Position numbers and translations under genes: made by a program. Positions 40,867 to 49,339 of a DNA stretch of 59,755 bases are shown in pieces. The stretch lies in assembly GCA_964602485.1 (NCBI GenBank), contig CAZRQU010000005.1, forward strand, positions 1-59,755. The letters run 5' to 3'. A model generated the notes under the pieces. The model saw only the letters and a list, made by a program, of their open reading frames with translations. It had not been told where the DNA came from and searched no databases. This DNA is from WJLG01 sp964602485. Lineage in GTDB: Bacteria > Patescibacteriota > Patescibacteriia > Patescibacteriales > WJLG01. Numbering within the stretch: the stretch's first letter is position 1; each line of letters begins with the position of its first letter.

Positions 40867-41287
40867 TTTTAATAACTCTCCTGTCTTCTGTTTTTTGGTC
40901 TATCTTAACGCAAGAGATGCTTCGACCAAGTTTTAACTTTATTTTTTCTGGCCACTCAATAAAAACTATCGTATCTTTTCTTTTAAAATATTCCAAAGCG
41001 CCGATCGCCTCCAAGTCGGCTGAATTTTCCAACCGATAAGCATCTATATGACACACTTGTTTTATTTTGGGATGCCTCTTGATATCATATATCTTCATCA
41101 GCACAAAAGTCGGGCTGTTAACCCGCCCCTTATAACCTAGCCCTCTTAAAAATCCGCGGACAAAGACGGTCTTACCAGCCCCCAGATCACCTGAAAGCGC
41201 AAAAACCTTGCCGGTCTTTATTTTTTCTGCAAAAGACTTGGCAACCTCTGTTGTTTCTTTTTCTGATCCAGTGATGATCTTTTCCAT
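40853..41287 (-). CDS. tsaE: tRNA threonylcarbamoyladenosine ATPase TsaE
   Basis: A 144-residue ATPase of the t6A pathway. The Walker A motif is LSGDLGAGKTVFVRGFLRGLG. NSPTFVLMKIYD and HIDAYRLENSADLEAIGALEY follow, then TIVFIEWPEKI. The pattern is complete. It acts with TsaB and TsaD (not in this window) to modify A37 of ANN-decoding tRNAs. It lies 27 bases after the nnrD-like gene. Confidence 0.94.
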   Translation of the reverse strand: MEKIITGSEKETTEVAKSFAEKIKTGKVFALSGDLGAGKTVFVRGFLRGLGYKGRVNSPTFVLMKIYDIKRHPKIKQVCHIDAYRLENSADLEAIGALEYFKRKDTIVFIEWPEKIKLKLGRSISCVKIDQKTEDRRVIKIKNP

Positions 41288-41314
41288 TTTTTACGGTCGT
41301 TAAGGCTTTAACTC

Positions 41315-42142
41315 TTAATTGAGGTCCAGTTCCTGGCACCATTTAATGGTTCTGGGTATCTCATCAAGCAGATCTTCGGCACTATAATAAGTACCCATAG
41401 TATTGGAAAGTCTGTCTCCGGCCATTCCATTTATGAATACACCGGCGGCCGCAGATATGAACAGGTCGTTGGTAGCCGCTAAGCCGGCTATCAATCCAGC
41501 CAAAATATCTCCTGTCCCTCCCTTGGTCATGCCTGGATTCCCGCTTTTGTTCTCTTTCATATTATCAGGTCCGGCTACGATATCTACACTTCCCTTTAAA
41601 ACTATAACGCATTTATATTTTTTCGCCATAGCCTTAACGTTCTTTTCATTAGGCTTTTTATTGAAAAATTTTTCGAATTCAGTTGCATGTGGTGTTAGGA
41701 TGCAATTCTTGTGAACAAGCTTAGGTCTAACCATATCAAAAGCTCCGGCGTCCAAAACGAATTTCTTGTCTTTGAAGTTACGCAATAGCCAGTTAGCCAT
41801 TATTTCATTATTATCTGATCTTTCCAAGCCGGGCCCCAAAAGTACAACATCTACTTTTGAAACGAACTTTTCCAACTTGTCTCTAGATGGACTAATAAAA
41901 GTCCTTACTTTAAGCTTCATTTTCTTTACCAGCTCAGTGTTCTTTTTCACTGAAAAAAAATATACCAGATCCACCAATCTAGAGGCTATCATCACCGAAA
42001 GGATCGGAGCGCCATGATAAGTATCACTGCCACCTATTATTAAAAGCTTTCCGTTATCTCCTTTATGCGATCGCTTGGTCGATCTTTTTAATTTTTTTAG
42101 ATACTCAGGTCCAAGTATCCTATCCTCCTTTCTTTTTGTCAT
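41315..42142 (-). CDS. nnrD: ADP/ATP-dependent NAD(P)H-hydrate dehydratase
   Basis: A 275-residue carbohydrate-kinase-family enzyme that repairs hydrated NAD(P)H. Features: KGDNGKLLIIGGSDTYHGAPIL, VLLGPGLERSD, LTPHATEFEKFF and the anion-hole/active site GNPGMTKGGTGDILAGLIAGL. The N-terminal epimerase domain (NnrE) of the bifunctional form is absent. Extended -10 TGTTATAAT (42151-42159) is 8 bases from the ATG, a leaderless arrangement. tsaE follows. Confidence 0.9.
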   Translation of the reverse strand: MTKRKEDRILGPEYLKKLKRSTKRSHKGDNGKLLIIGGSDTYHGAPILSVMIASRLVDLVYFFSVKKNTELVKKMKLKVRTFISPSRDKLEKFVSKVDVVLLGPGLERSDNNEIMANWLLRNFKDKKFVLDAGAFDMVRPKLVHKNCILTPHATEFEKFFNKKPNEKNVKAMAKKYKCVIVLKGSVDIVAGPDNMKENKSGNPGMTKGGTGDILAGLIAGLAATNDLFISAAAGVFINGMAGDRLSNTMGTYYSAEDLLDEIPRTIKWCQELDLN

Positions 42143-42150
42143 ATATTTTT

Positions 42151-42159
42151 ATTATAACA
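42151..42159 (-). promoter_or_regulatory. Extended -10 promoter of nnrD-tsaE
   Basis: Minus-strand TGTTATAAT 8 bases before the ATG at 42142; leaderless type. Confidence 0.6.
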
Positions 42160-42194
42160 AAAATATAGTGTGGACGGAATTTTTTTCATTACAG

Positions 42195-42232
42195 CAAAAA
42201 TAAAACCCCGCAAAAGCGGAGTTTTATTTTTG
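42195..42232 (-). terminator. Terminator of tRNA-Val(TAC)
   Basis: CAAAAATAAAAC..CGC-AAAA-GCGG..GTTTTATTTTTG, ending at the base before the tRNA. No inverted tRNA copy is seen on its other side. Confidence 0.8.
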
Positions 42233-42306
42233 TGGATCCTATAGGACTCGAACCTATGACCCCCTCGGTGTAAACGAGGTGCTCTAGCCAACTGAGCTAA
42301 GAATCC
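42233..42306 (-). tRNA. tRNA-Val (TAC)
   Basis: Anticodon loop TTTACAC in stem CCTCG/CGAGG. Discriminator A. Confidence 0.93.
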
Positions 42307-42348
42307 AGGCTTAATATATTATGTTGTTGTCTTTTTAAAGAATCAGCC

Positions 42349-42452
42349 TTCCTTCTAGGTGCTTGCCTACTGTTAGGTAGGTAAACGACGAGGTGCTCCC
42401 TGCCTCACCAAGACTAGCTTGGCTCGTCGAGACGGCCAACTCAAACTAATCG
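42349..42452 (-). repeat. tRNA-Val(TAC) 5' half copy split by two palindromes
   Basis: CGACGAGGTGCTC and CCAACTCAAACTAA match the tRNA-Val 5' half. They are separated by CCTGCCTCACCAAG...ACGG, cut at the same D-stem position as in the tRNA-Ala copy at 29463. A second insert, TGCCTAC-TGTTA-GGTAGGTA, follows another AGGTGC fragment. Confidence 0.6.
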
Positions 42453-42481
42453 TCTTTTTTTACTGATCGTTCTCGCTACAG

Positions 42482-42565
42482 TGCCGCAGAAGGGACTTGA
42501 ACCCTTACGCCCAAACGAGCACTGGCCCCTCAAGCCAGCCTGTCTACCGATTCCAGCACTGCGGC
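42482..42565 (-). tRNA. tRNA-Leu (GAG)
   Basis: Class II tRNA. Anticodon loop TTGAGGG in stem CTGGC/GCCAG. Discriminator A. Confidence 0.92.
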
Positions 42566-42599
42566 CAAAAAAACAGCCTTATCGCAAAAACACCAAACA

Positions 42600-42998
42600 C
42601 TATTTAACTGTCTTTTCTTTTAATTTTCTCTTGAAGCCTTTTTTCAAAAATCCAAGCTTAGCTCTTTTGGTCTTAGCTATTTTTTTCACCTCTATCCTGT
42701 CGATAGTAGGCAAATTCAAAGGAAATATCTTTTCCACACCAATACCATTGGAAACTTTACGAACAGTTATACTGCCGCCAGTTTCTTTGCCATGCTTTTT
42801 GGCCACTATAATACCTTCGAAAAACTGAACCCTTTCCTTTTCTTCACCTTTAAGATTAAGCTCTTTGATCTTTTGATAGATCTTAACCGTCATTCCTGGC
42901 TTTAGCTCCATCTTTTTATCGTTGCTTTTTTGCTCTTTCTTTTCCTCAGTGTTCTTTTCCTCAGTGTTAGTTTCGGCTTTGTTCTTTTCCTCGGTCAT
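42600..42998 (-). CDS. rplS: 50S ribosomal protein L19
   Basis: A 132-residue ribosomal protein. The L19 core starts near residue 30 (LKPGMTVKIYQKI) and includes RVQFFEGIIVAKKHGKETGG, SITVRKVSNGIGVEKIFPLN and the basic end RAKLGFLKKGFKRKLK. The first 30 residues are a charged extension rich in Glu, Lys and Asn that normal L19 (about 115 residues) lacks. It contacts 16S rRNA at the subunit interface. Confidence 0.93.
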   Translation of the reverse strand: MTEEKNKAETNTEEKNTEEKKEQKSNDKKMELKPGMTVKIYQKIKELNLKGEEKERVQFFEGIIVAKKHGKETGGSITVRKVSNGIGVEKIFPLNLPTIDRIEVKKIAKTKRAKLGFLKKGFKRKLKEKTVK

Positions 42999-43160
42999 AT
43001 GTTATAACTAGCCATACTTTAAATATTAAGATTTAACAATATGGCAAAAAGATGATTTATAAGATAAAAAAATAGAATTTCTTTTCGATTCTATTCAAAC
43101 ATTAAATATTTTTAAATTCTTAATAAATACTATAATAAACATTGATTTCTGTCAATGTTT

Positions 43161-43718
43161 TTAGCTTTTCATTCTTTTCTTTACCTCATCATATACCTTA
43201 TCAAGAGTTTCATCTACTGTCATTTTAGAGGTATCTAAAACCAGATCGTAGTGAGCCTTGTCATAAACATCTATGTTAAAGTACTTCTTGTACCTTAATT
43301 TGTCGCTTTCTTTTCTGTTTTTTAAACTTTTTTTAACTTCTTTTAGCGAAAATATTTCACCTTCATTCCTTTTATCATCTTTTTTCAGATCTTTCCACAC
43401 CCTTTTCGCGCCCTCTTCAGGATCAACGTCCAAAAATATTTTGAAAGAATGCGGTATAAAATACCAAGATGTTCGCCCTTCAATAATAAAATTATCCTCT
43501 TTTTTGCCTAGTTTTTCTTGATATTCATCAACTTCAAAATCAGTAGAGGGGTCAACTTCTCCCAACTTGTTATATTCTTCTAGGGTCATACCCCTTTCTT
43601 TGGCCTTTTGCCTTCTTAGTCCGCCAATATAATAGCGAGGCCAGTTTAGCCTTTCAGCTAATTTTTTGGCAACCGAACTCTTGCCGGCACCGGCGGCACC
43701 ACAAAATGAAATTATCAT
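43161..43718 (-). CDS. Cytidylate kinase, archaeal-like (AAA fold)
   Basis: A 185-residue nucleotide kinase starting MIISFCGAAGAGKSSVAKKL, with a P-loop at residues 6-13. YYIGGLRRQKAKERGMTLEEY and DNFIIEGRTSWYF follow. The pattern resembles archaeal Cmk (COG1102), which makes CDP from CMP. The start at 43718 avoids 12 hydrophobic residues that would lie within the promoter (TATATT box 7 bases upstream). With pyrH it forms a second archaeal-type pyrimidine kinase in the window. Confidence 0.78.
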   Translation of the reverse strand: MIISFCGAAGAGKSSVAKKLAERLNWPRYYIGGLRRQKAKERGMTLEEYNKLGEVDPSTDFEVDEYQEKLGKKEDNFIIEGRTSWYFIPHSFKIFLDVDPEEGAKRVWKDLKKDDKRNEGEIFSLKEVKKSLKNRKESDKLRYKKYFNIDVYDKAHYDLVLDTSKMTVDETLDKVYDEVKKRMKS

Positions 43719-43845
43719 ATATATAAATATAGCTCCAATAAAACAAAAAAACAAGTTTGACCGCCTTTTAAAGGACCTTGACCATTAGCTTGGCGTGGCA
43801 TTTCTTTTAAGGTATAATAAAACCAATTGTTAATAACAGAAAAAA

Positions 43846-46524
43846 ATGTATCTAGAAAAGATAGAAATAAAAGGATTCAAGTCCTTCTCTGACAAAATAG
43901 AGCTTGCCTTCCCTAAAAAGGGTAATAATGGACGAGGAATAACCACTGTTGTAGGGCCAAACGGTTCAGGAAAATCCAATATTGCCGACGCTATTCGCTG
44001 GTGTCTTGGAGAACAAAGCATGAAAACATTAAGAGCCAAATCAAGTGGAGATATAATCTTCTCTGGTTCCAGTACAAAAGGAAAGCTCGGCATGGCTGAA
44101 GTATCTTTATTCTTGAACAATGAAGACAAAAGAGCCCCGATAGACTATAGCGAACTAGTAATAACCAGAAGAGTTTATCGCAACGGTGACAATGAATATC
44201 TTATAAACAACAGCAAAACCAGACTAAACGATATTCAAATGCTCTTAGCTAAAGCGAATTTTGGACAAAAAACATATAGTGTGATCGGGCAAGGAATGGT
44301 CGATAATTTTCTGGGACAAAATCCAGCTGAAAGAAAAGATTTTTTTGATGAAGCGACCGGAGTCAAACAATTTCAAATAAAACGAGACAGCGCGATCCGA
44401 AAACTTATCAATACCCACGAAAACCTCTCTCAAGCCAGTATGTTGGTGGCCGAAATAGAGCCACACCTTAGAAGTTTGACCAGACAAGTCAATAAACTTA
44501 GAAAAAAACACGAAATAGAACAAGAGCTTAAAAATATAAGGACAAAATACTATAAACACCGATGGCATGAGCTCAATGATAAATTCAACGAAGCCAACAG
44601 TCAACTTTTAGGCCTTGAGGAAAAAAATCGCAAAAAAAAGACAGATTTGGAAAAAATAAATGAAAGATTGGCAGAAATGGAAAAAGATTCAATGGAAGAC
44701 ACTGAATACACTCGTTTGAATCAAGAATTGAGCCAGCTCCATGTCAAAAGAGAAGAAGTTATAAAAAAAATGGCTAGTATTCAAACCCAGCTCTCAATGG
44801 AGTTTGAGTCTAGTGGTAATTTTGACCTGTCTTGGCTTTTTAATCGAGAAACTGAATTAAAAAGAGAAATAAAAGAAGCTCAAGATGCTATTATCGACCT
44901 AGAGACTGAGATCAAGAATAAAAAGGCAAGAAGTAGAAGCTTTGAAGATGAGAAAAACTATTTGAACGATCAGATCAGCAATCTAAATCAAAGGCTTTTT
45001 GGTTTGGCCAAAAGGGACAATGAGGACACAGATGAAGAAAAAAGTAAAAAAATATCAGACAAGCTCAAGCACCTGAAAAAAATGCTTCAAGAATTGGAAA
45101 TGGAGCAAGATCTAAATAATATTAAAGAAAAATTAAGAGAAATAAGCAAAAACGTTGAAGAGATAACAGACCTAACAGGTAAAAAAAGAACTGATGATAA
45201 TTCATTTTACGTAAAACAAAGAGAGATACAAGATAGTTTGGCCAGTCTTACGCGTGAAAGAGAGAGCTTGATGGAAAAAGAGAACGCCCACAATTTAGAA
45301 CTGAACTCCTTGGCTGGGAAAGTGATAATCTTCAATGAAAACTTATCCAAAAAAAAGAACGAGTTATCTGATGTGCAAATAAAAATAAGCAAAAATAAAG
45401 GCGAAGATACGAGTGGAAATAAAGGACTTGAAGAAAAAAAAGGAGTTTTAGAGAAAGAGTTGGTCGACATAGACAAAAAAATGTCTGAAATGAAAATAGA
45501 GCTTAATGAACTCAAAAGCAAAGAGGAAGAAAAAAGAGCCTCCTTATTTCGCCTACAAAGGGAAGGACAATCATTGCAGAACGAAATAAATGAAATAGGA
45601 AATGCTCTTAATTCCCTTAAAATAGAATCCGCCAAATATGAAACTCGCTTGGAAAACATCGAATCTGATATAAGAGAAGTTTTAGATAATTTACGTGAAA
45701 TACAAGAAAATAAACTTGAAGAAGAAATAGATCCGCAAGAAGCAGAAGATAAAATAAGACGTTTGGCCAATCAATGCAATCAAATAGGGGGAATCGATCC
45801 TGAAGTGGAAAAGGAATATGAAGAAACAAAAAAGAAATATGATTTCTTATATGAACAATCAACTGACCTGGAAGAAACAATAAAAACCTTAGAGGGGGTT
45901 ATCAAAGAACTGGATGATCGAATAAAAGAAAAATTCTCTGCTGAATTCAAAACGATATGTAAAAAATTCGAGGAGTATTTTAAAATACTTTTTGGCGGAG
46001 GGCAAGCTAAGATAATAAAAATGTCCGAAAAGGAGGTTAAAGACGAAGAAAAAGAAGAAAACAACCTTGTCCAAGACGCTAATGGTAATATCATACAACC
46101 ACCGGAAACGACAAAAGCTCAAGAATTGGCCGAAAAAGTTAAAAAACTCTCAAAATCGAACGCTACCGGCTTGGCAGGTATAGACATTCAAGCTAACCCT
46201 CCGGGAAAAGCTATAAGGTCTATAAACGTTCTATCAGGAGGAGAAAAAGCAATGACGGCCATCGCTCTTATTTGCGCAATAATAAACGTGAATCCTTCTC
46301 CGTTTGTCGTGCTTGATGAAATAGACGCCGCCCTAGACGAAGCTAACGCCGAAAGGTTGGCCAGAATAATAGTGGACCTATCCGACAAAACTCAATTCAT
46401 ACTCATAACCCACAATCGAGCCCCTATGCATAAAGCTGATATACTCTATGGGGTAACCATGCAAGACAATGGAATAAGCCAACTTCTTTCCATGAAGATA
46501 GAAGACTACTTGAAAGAAAAATAA
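43846..46524 (+). CDS. smc: Chromosome segregation SMC protein, hinge-less
   Basis: An 892-residue SMC ATPase. The N-terminal head has ITTVVGPNGSGKSNIADAIRWCLGEQS (Walker A near residue 40) and SVIGQGMVDNFLG. The C-terminal head has NVLSGGEKAMTAIAL (ABC signature near residue 794) and PFVVLDEIDAALDEANAERL (Walker B and D loop). Normal SMC has about 1,150-1,200 residues with a globular hinge at mid-coil. Here residues about 170-640 are continuous charged heptad sequence, and no hinge domain and no Rad50-type CxxC hook can be seen. Ring dimerisation must differ, or occur by the coil tip. Confidence 0.88.
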   Translation: MYLEKIEIKGFKSFSDKIELAFPKKGNNGRGITTVVGPNGSGKSNIADAIRWCLGEQSMKTLRAKSSGDIIFSGSSTKGKLGMAEVSLFLNNEDKRAPIDYSELVITRRVYRNGDNEYLINNSKTRLNDIQMLLAKANFGQKTYSVIGQGMVDNFLGQNPAERKDFFDEATGVKQFQIKRDSAIRKLINTHENLSQASMLVAEIEPHLRSLTRQVNKLRKKHEIEQELKNIRTKYYKHRWHELNDKFNEANSQLLGLEEKNRKKKTDLEKINERLAEMEKDSMEDTEYTRLNQELSQLHVKREEVIKKMASIQTQLSMEFESSGNFDLSWLFNRETELKREIKEAQDAIIDLETEIKNKKARSRSFEDEKNYLNDQISNLNQRLFGLAKRDNEDTDEEKSKKISDKLKHLKKMLQELEMEQDLNNIKEKLREISKNVEEITDLTGKKRTDDNSFYVKQREIQDSLASLTRERESLMEKENAHNLELNSLAGKVIIFNENLSKKKNELSDVQIKISKNKGEDTSGNKGLEEKKGVLEKELVDIDKKMSEMKIELNELKSKEEEKRASLFRLQREGQSLQNEINEIGNALNSLKIESAKYETRLENIESDIREVLDNLREIQENKLEEEIDPQEAEDKIRRLANQCNQIGGIDPEVEKEYEETKKKYDFLYEQSTDLEETIKTLEGVIKELDDRIKEKFSAEFKTICKKFEEYFKILFGGGQAKIIKMSEKEVKDEEKEENNLVQDANGNIIQPPETTKAQELAEKVKKLSKSNATGLAGIDIQANPPGKAIRSINVLSGGEKAMTAIALICAIINVNPSPFVVLDEIDAALDEANAERLARIIVDLSDKTQFILITHNRAPMHKADILYGVTMQDNGISQLLSMKIEDYLKEK

Positions 46525-46525
46525 C

Positions 46526-47719
46526 ATGCCTATAAAATTATTTCTCTTTGCTATCAGCGGCTTTTTATTTTTATGTCTGCTCTATTCTTTAATAGAGCCT
46601 TTTTTGCTAACAGAAAAACATATAAAGATAGAGGGTTTTGAGGTTCCAAAAAGCCTATCCGGTAAAAGGATGGTGTTTCTAACAGATATACACTTTGGGT
46701 CTTTTTTGGGAAAAGGTCAGCTAAAAAGAATAATAGACAAAACGAAGTCCCTTTCTCCGGACGTGGTCCTTCTTGGTGGAGATCATGCCGATGGCGGAAG
46801 AGATAATTTAACATCAGTGATCAAGGCTCTTGAAAAACTAGAGACAAAAACGTCAAAACCCATAGGAGTTTTTGGCAACCACGAGTACGAATTAAACGAC
46901 AAACAAGCTTTAAAAACCCTAAAAGACAACGAAGGGGTGATCATCCTTAAAAATGAAAATTTACTGATATCTGAAAAAGGGCAAGACAAAAAAGTGTTTG
47001 TGGCCGGTTTAGACGACCTTCTTTTAGGAGAGCCTGATCTTAAAAAAACTCTTGCCGGCACAACTCCTGATGATTATGTGATCCTTCTTTCCCACAATCC
47101 CGACATCTCCGAAAAGATAAACTCTCAAGAGGTCGATCTTGTCCTTTCAGGACATACCCATGGCGGGCAATTGACCTTTTTTGGATTATGGGCGCCGGTA
47201 ACCATGTCGGAATATGGACAAAAATACGTTTCTGGAATAAAAACTACCGATTTTGGGAAAACAATAACCTCAAACGGCCTTGGAAGTGTTATTCTTCCTA
47301 TGAGATTCTTTGCTCGACCGCAAATTATCGTTTTGGATTTTTTTAATCCTTTTGAAGTAAACATTAAAATAGGTAAAAAAACCATCAAGGCTGAAGTAGC
47401 TGATGAAAAAGAAGAGCTTCAAAAAGGACTAATGGGCAGAAATGCTCTTTGCCAGGATTGTGGAATGCTCTTTATTTTCAAAAACGAACGCAAACACCCC
47501 TTTTGGATGAAAAACACTCACATCCCTTTGGATATAGTCTTTTTAAACCAAAATAAAAAAGTGGTGGACATCAAAAAGGCCACTCCTTGCTTAGAAAAAA
47601 AATGTAGTGTCTATAAACCAAACAAACCAGCTCTTTATGCCTTAGAGGTTGCAGAAGGAACCTTTTCCAATAACATAATAGGATCTCAAGCTGAGCTGGA
47701 TCTGGATAGCAATAATTGA
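46526..47719 (+). CDS. Metallophosphoesterase fused to DUF192
   Basis: A 397-residue protein. After an N-terminal hydrophobic helix comes a calcineurin-like phosphoesterase (residues about 45-270) of the YaeI/LpxH-like type with FLTDIHFGS, LGGDHADGG, GVFGNHEYE, SHNPD and LSGHTHGGQ. The C-terminal about 115 residues are DUF192 (KGLMGRNALCQDCGMLFIF; PFWMKNTHIPLDIVFL). Both parts are complete. DUF192 function is unknown; the fusion is unusual. It starts 1 base after smc. Confidence 0.85.
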   Translation: MPIKLFLFAISGFLFLCLLYSLIEPFLLTEKHIKIEGFEVPKSLSGKRMVFLTDIHFGSFLGKGQLKRIIDKTKSLSPDVVLLGGDHADGGRDNLTSVIKALEKLETKTSKPIGVFGNHEYELNDKQALKTLKDNEGVIILKNENLLISEKGQDKKVFVAGLDDLLLGEPDLKKTLAGTTPDDYVILLSHNPDISEKINSQEVDLVLSGHTHGGQLTFFGLWAPVTMSEYGQKYVSGIKTTDFGKTITSNGLGSVILPMRFFARPQIIVLDFFNPFEVNIKIGKKTIKAEVADEKEELQKGLMGRNALCQDCGMLFIFKNERKHPFWMKNTHIPLDIVFLNQNKKVVDIKKATPCLEKKCSVYKPNKPALYALEVAEGTFSNNIIGSQAELDLDSNN

Positions 47720-47749
47720 TGCTATTTTTCAAAAATAAATAAAAGTAAA

Positions 47750-49273
47750 ATGTCCAGCAAACTTTTATCAGCCACTATCGTTGGTTTGGACGCTGAAATA
47801 ATAGAAGTGGAGGCTGACACCGGCGGTGGTGAGCTGGGAAGTTTTTCTGTGGTTGGCTTGCCGGATAAAGCTGTTTCCGAAGCTCGAGAAAGAGTTAGAA
47901 GCGCAATTAAGAATTCTGGTTTTGATTTTCCAAAATTAAAAGTGACCATCAATCTAGCCCCTGCTTATATACCAAAAGCTGGGCCTGGTTTTGACCTGCC
48001 AATAGCTTCAAGCATATTGTTAATGGGAAATTTATTCCAAGAAAATTCCCTAGACAATTCTTTGATAATAGGTGAGTTAGCTTTAAATGGAGACGTTAGA
48101 TCGATCAATGGAATACTTCCAACAATGATCAAGGCTCGTGAAAAGGGCATTAAAACCGTTTATATTCCCTACACAAACGGTTCAGAAGCCAAATTGATAA
48201 AAGACCTTAATGTAATACCTGTTAAAAATTTAAGGGATCTGATCCTTCACTTGCAAGGTAAAAATAACATAGAACCGGCTCATTTCCCTAAAACCATACT
48301 CTCAGACAAACATGGATCCGACAGGGATATGGCTTTGATAAAAGGACAAGAACAAGCAAAAAGAGCCTTGGAAATAGCGGCCGCCGGCAATCATAACATA
48401 TTGCTTTTCGGTCCCCCTGGTTCTGGAAAATCCCTTTTAGCCAATTCCTTTTCAACCATTCTGCCTGACCTAACTCTAAAAGAAGCCCTTGAGATCACCA
48501 AAATATATTCTATATCCGGAAAACTTCCTTCAAATGGAGGAATAATCAACACTCGCCCTTTTAGAAGCCCTCATCACTCGTCCTCCCATGTAGCCCTGGT
48601 AGGAGGCGGAGCCAAGCCGGGGCCTGGTGAAATAACCCTGGCTCACCGCGGGGTGCTTTTCCTTGATGAATTCCCTGAATTTTCCAGAATGACCCTGGAA
48701 AGCCTTCGGCAACCACTGGAAGAGGGGGTGATCACTGTAAGTAGGGCATCTTCCAGTATGACTTTTCCAGCCAGGTTTACTCTGGTAGCCGCCATGAATC
48801 CTTGCCCTTGTGGATTTTTGGGCGATAAACAAAAAGAGTGTATCTGTACCTCGGCCCAAATATCAAATTATCAAAAAAAGGTTTCTGGTCCGATATTGGA
48901 TAGATTGGACATACATGTAGAGGTCGCTAGAATGAACTTCGAAGAACTAACGAGCGATCGCTTGGCAGAAACCTCTTCATCTATAAGAAAAAGAGTGGTA
49001 ATAGCTAAAAATATACAAAAAGAAAGATTTAAAGATAAGATAAGAAGCAATTCAGAAATGAGCCTAAACGAAATAAAACATTATTGTCGCCTAGAAACAG
49101 GCTCAAAAGAACTTTTGGAAAAAGCTGTAAACTCCTTGAATTTAAGTGGTCGAGGGTATTTTAAAACTTTAAAGTTAGCGCGAACCATCGCCGATCTGGA
49201 AAAAAGAAGCGCAATATCAATGAACCATATAGCTGAAGCCCTTCAATACCGGAATAAAGATGTATTTTATTGA
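47750..49273 (+). CDS. comM: ComM/YifB-family Mg-chelatase-like ATPase
   Basis: A 507-residue protein with an N-terminal LonC-like domain (ATIVGLDAEIIEVEADTGGG; VTINLAPAYIPKAGPGFDLP), an AAA+ core (LLFGPPGSGKSLLA, LAHRGVLFLDEFPEF) and a zinc-like MNPCPCG...C.C motif. ComM drives branch migration of D-loops in natural transformation. CPR bacteria often keep comEC/comM-like genes, consistent with DNA uptake through pili. Confidence 0.92.
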   Translation: MSSKLLSATIVGLDAEIIEVEADTGGGELGSFSVVGLPDKAVSEARERVRSAIKNSGFDFPKLKVTINLAPAYIPKAGPGFDLPIASSILLMGNLFQENSLDNSLIIGELALNGDVRSINGILPTMIKAREKGIKTVYIPYTNGSEAKLIKDLNVIPVKNLRDLILHLQGKNNIEPAHFPKTILSDKHGSDRDMALIKGQEQAKRALEIAAAGNHNILLFGPPGSGKSLLANSFSTILPDLTLKEALEITKIYSISGKLPSNGGIINTRPFRSPHHSSSHVALVGGGAKPGPGEITLAHRGVLFLDEFPEFSRMTLESLRQPLEEGVITVSRASSSMTFPARFTLVAAMNPCPCGFLGDKQKECICTSAQISNYQKKVSGPILDRLDIHVEVARMNFEELTSDRLAETSSSIRKRVVIAKNIQKERFKDKIRSNSEMSLNEIKHYCRLETGSKELLEKAVNSLNLSGRGYFKTLKLARTIADLEKRSAISMNHIAEALQYRNKDVFY

Positions 49274-49339
49274 TGAAATGGTCGTTTTTTTATTTTCTTT
49301 TTCGTGTTATAATAAAGTAAGTTAACATAATTAACCAAA

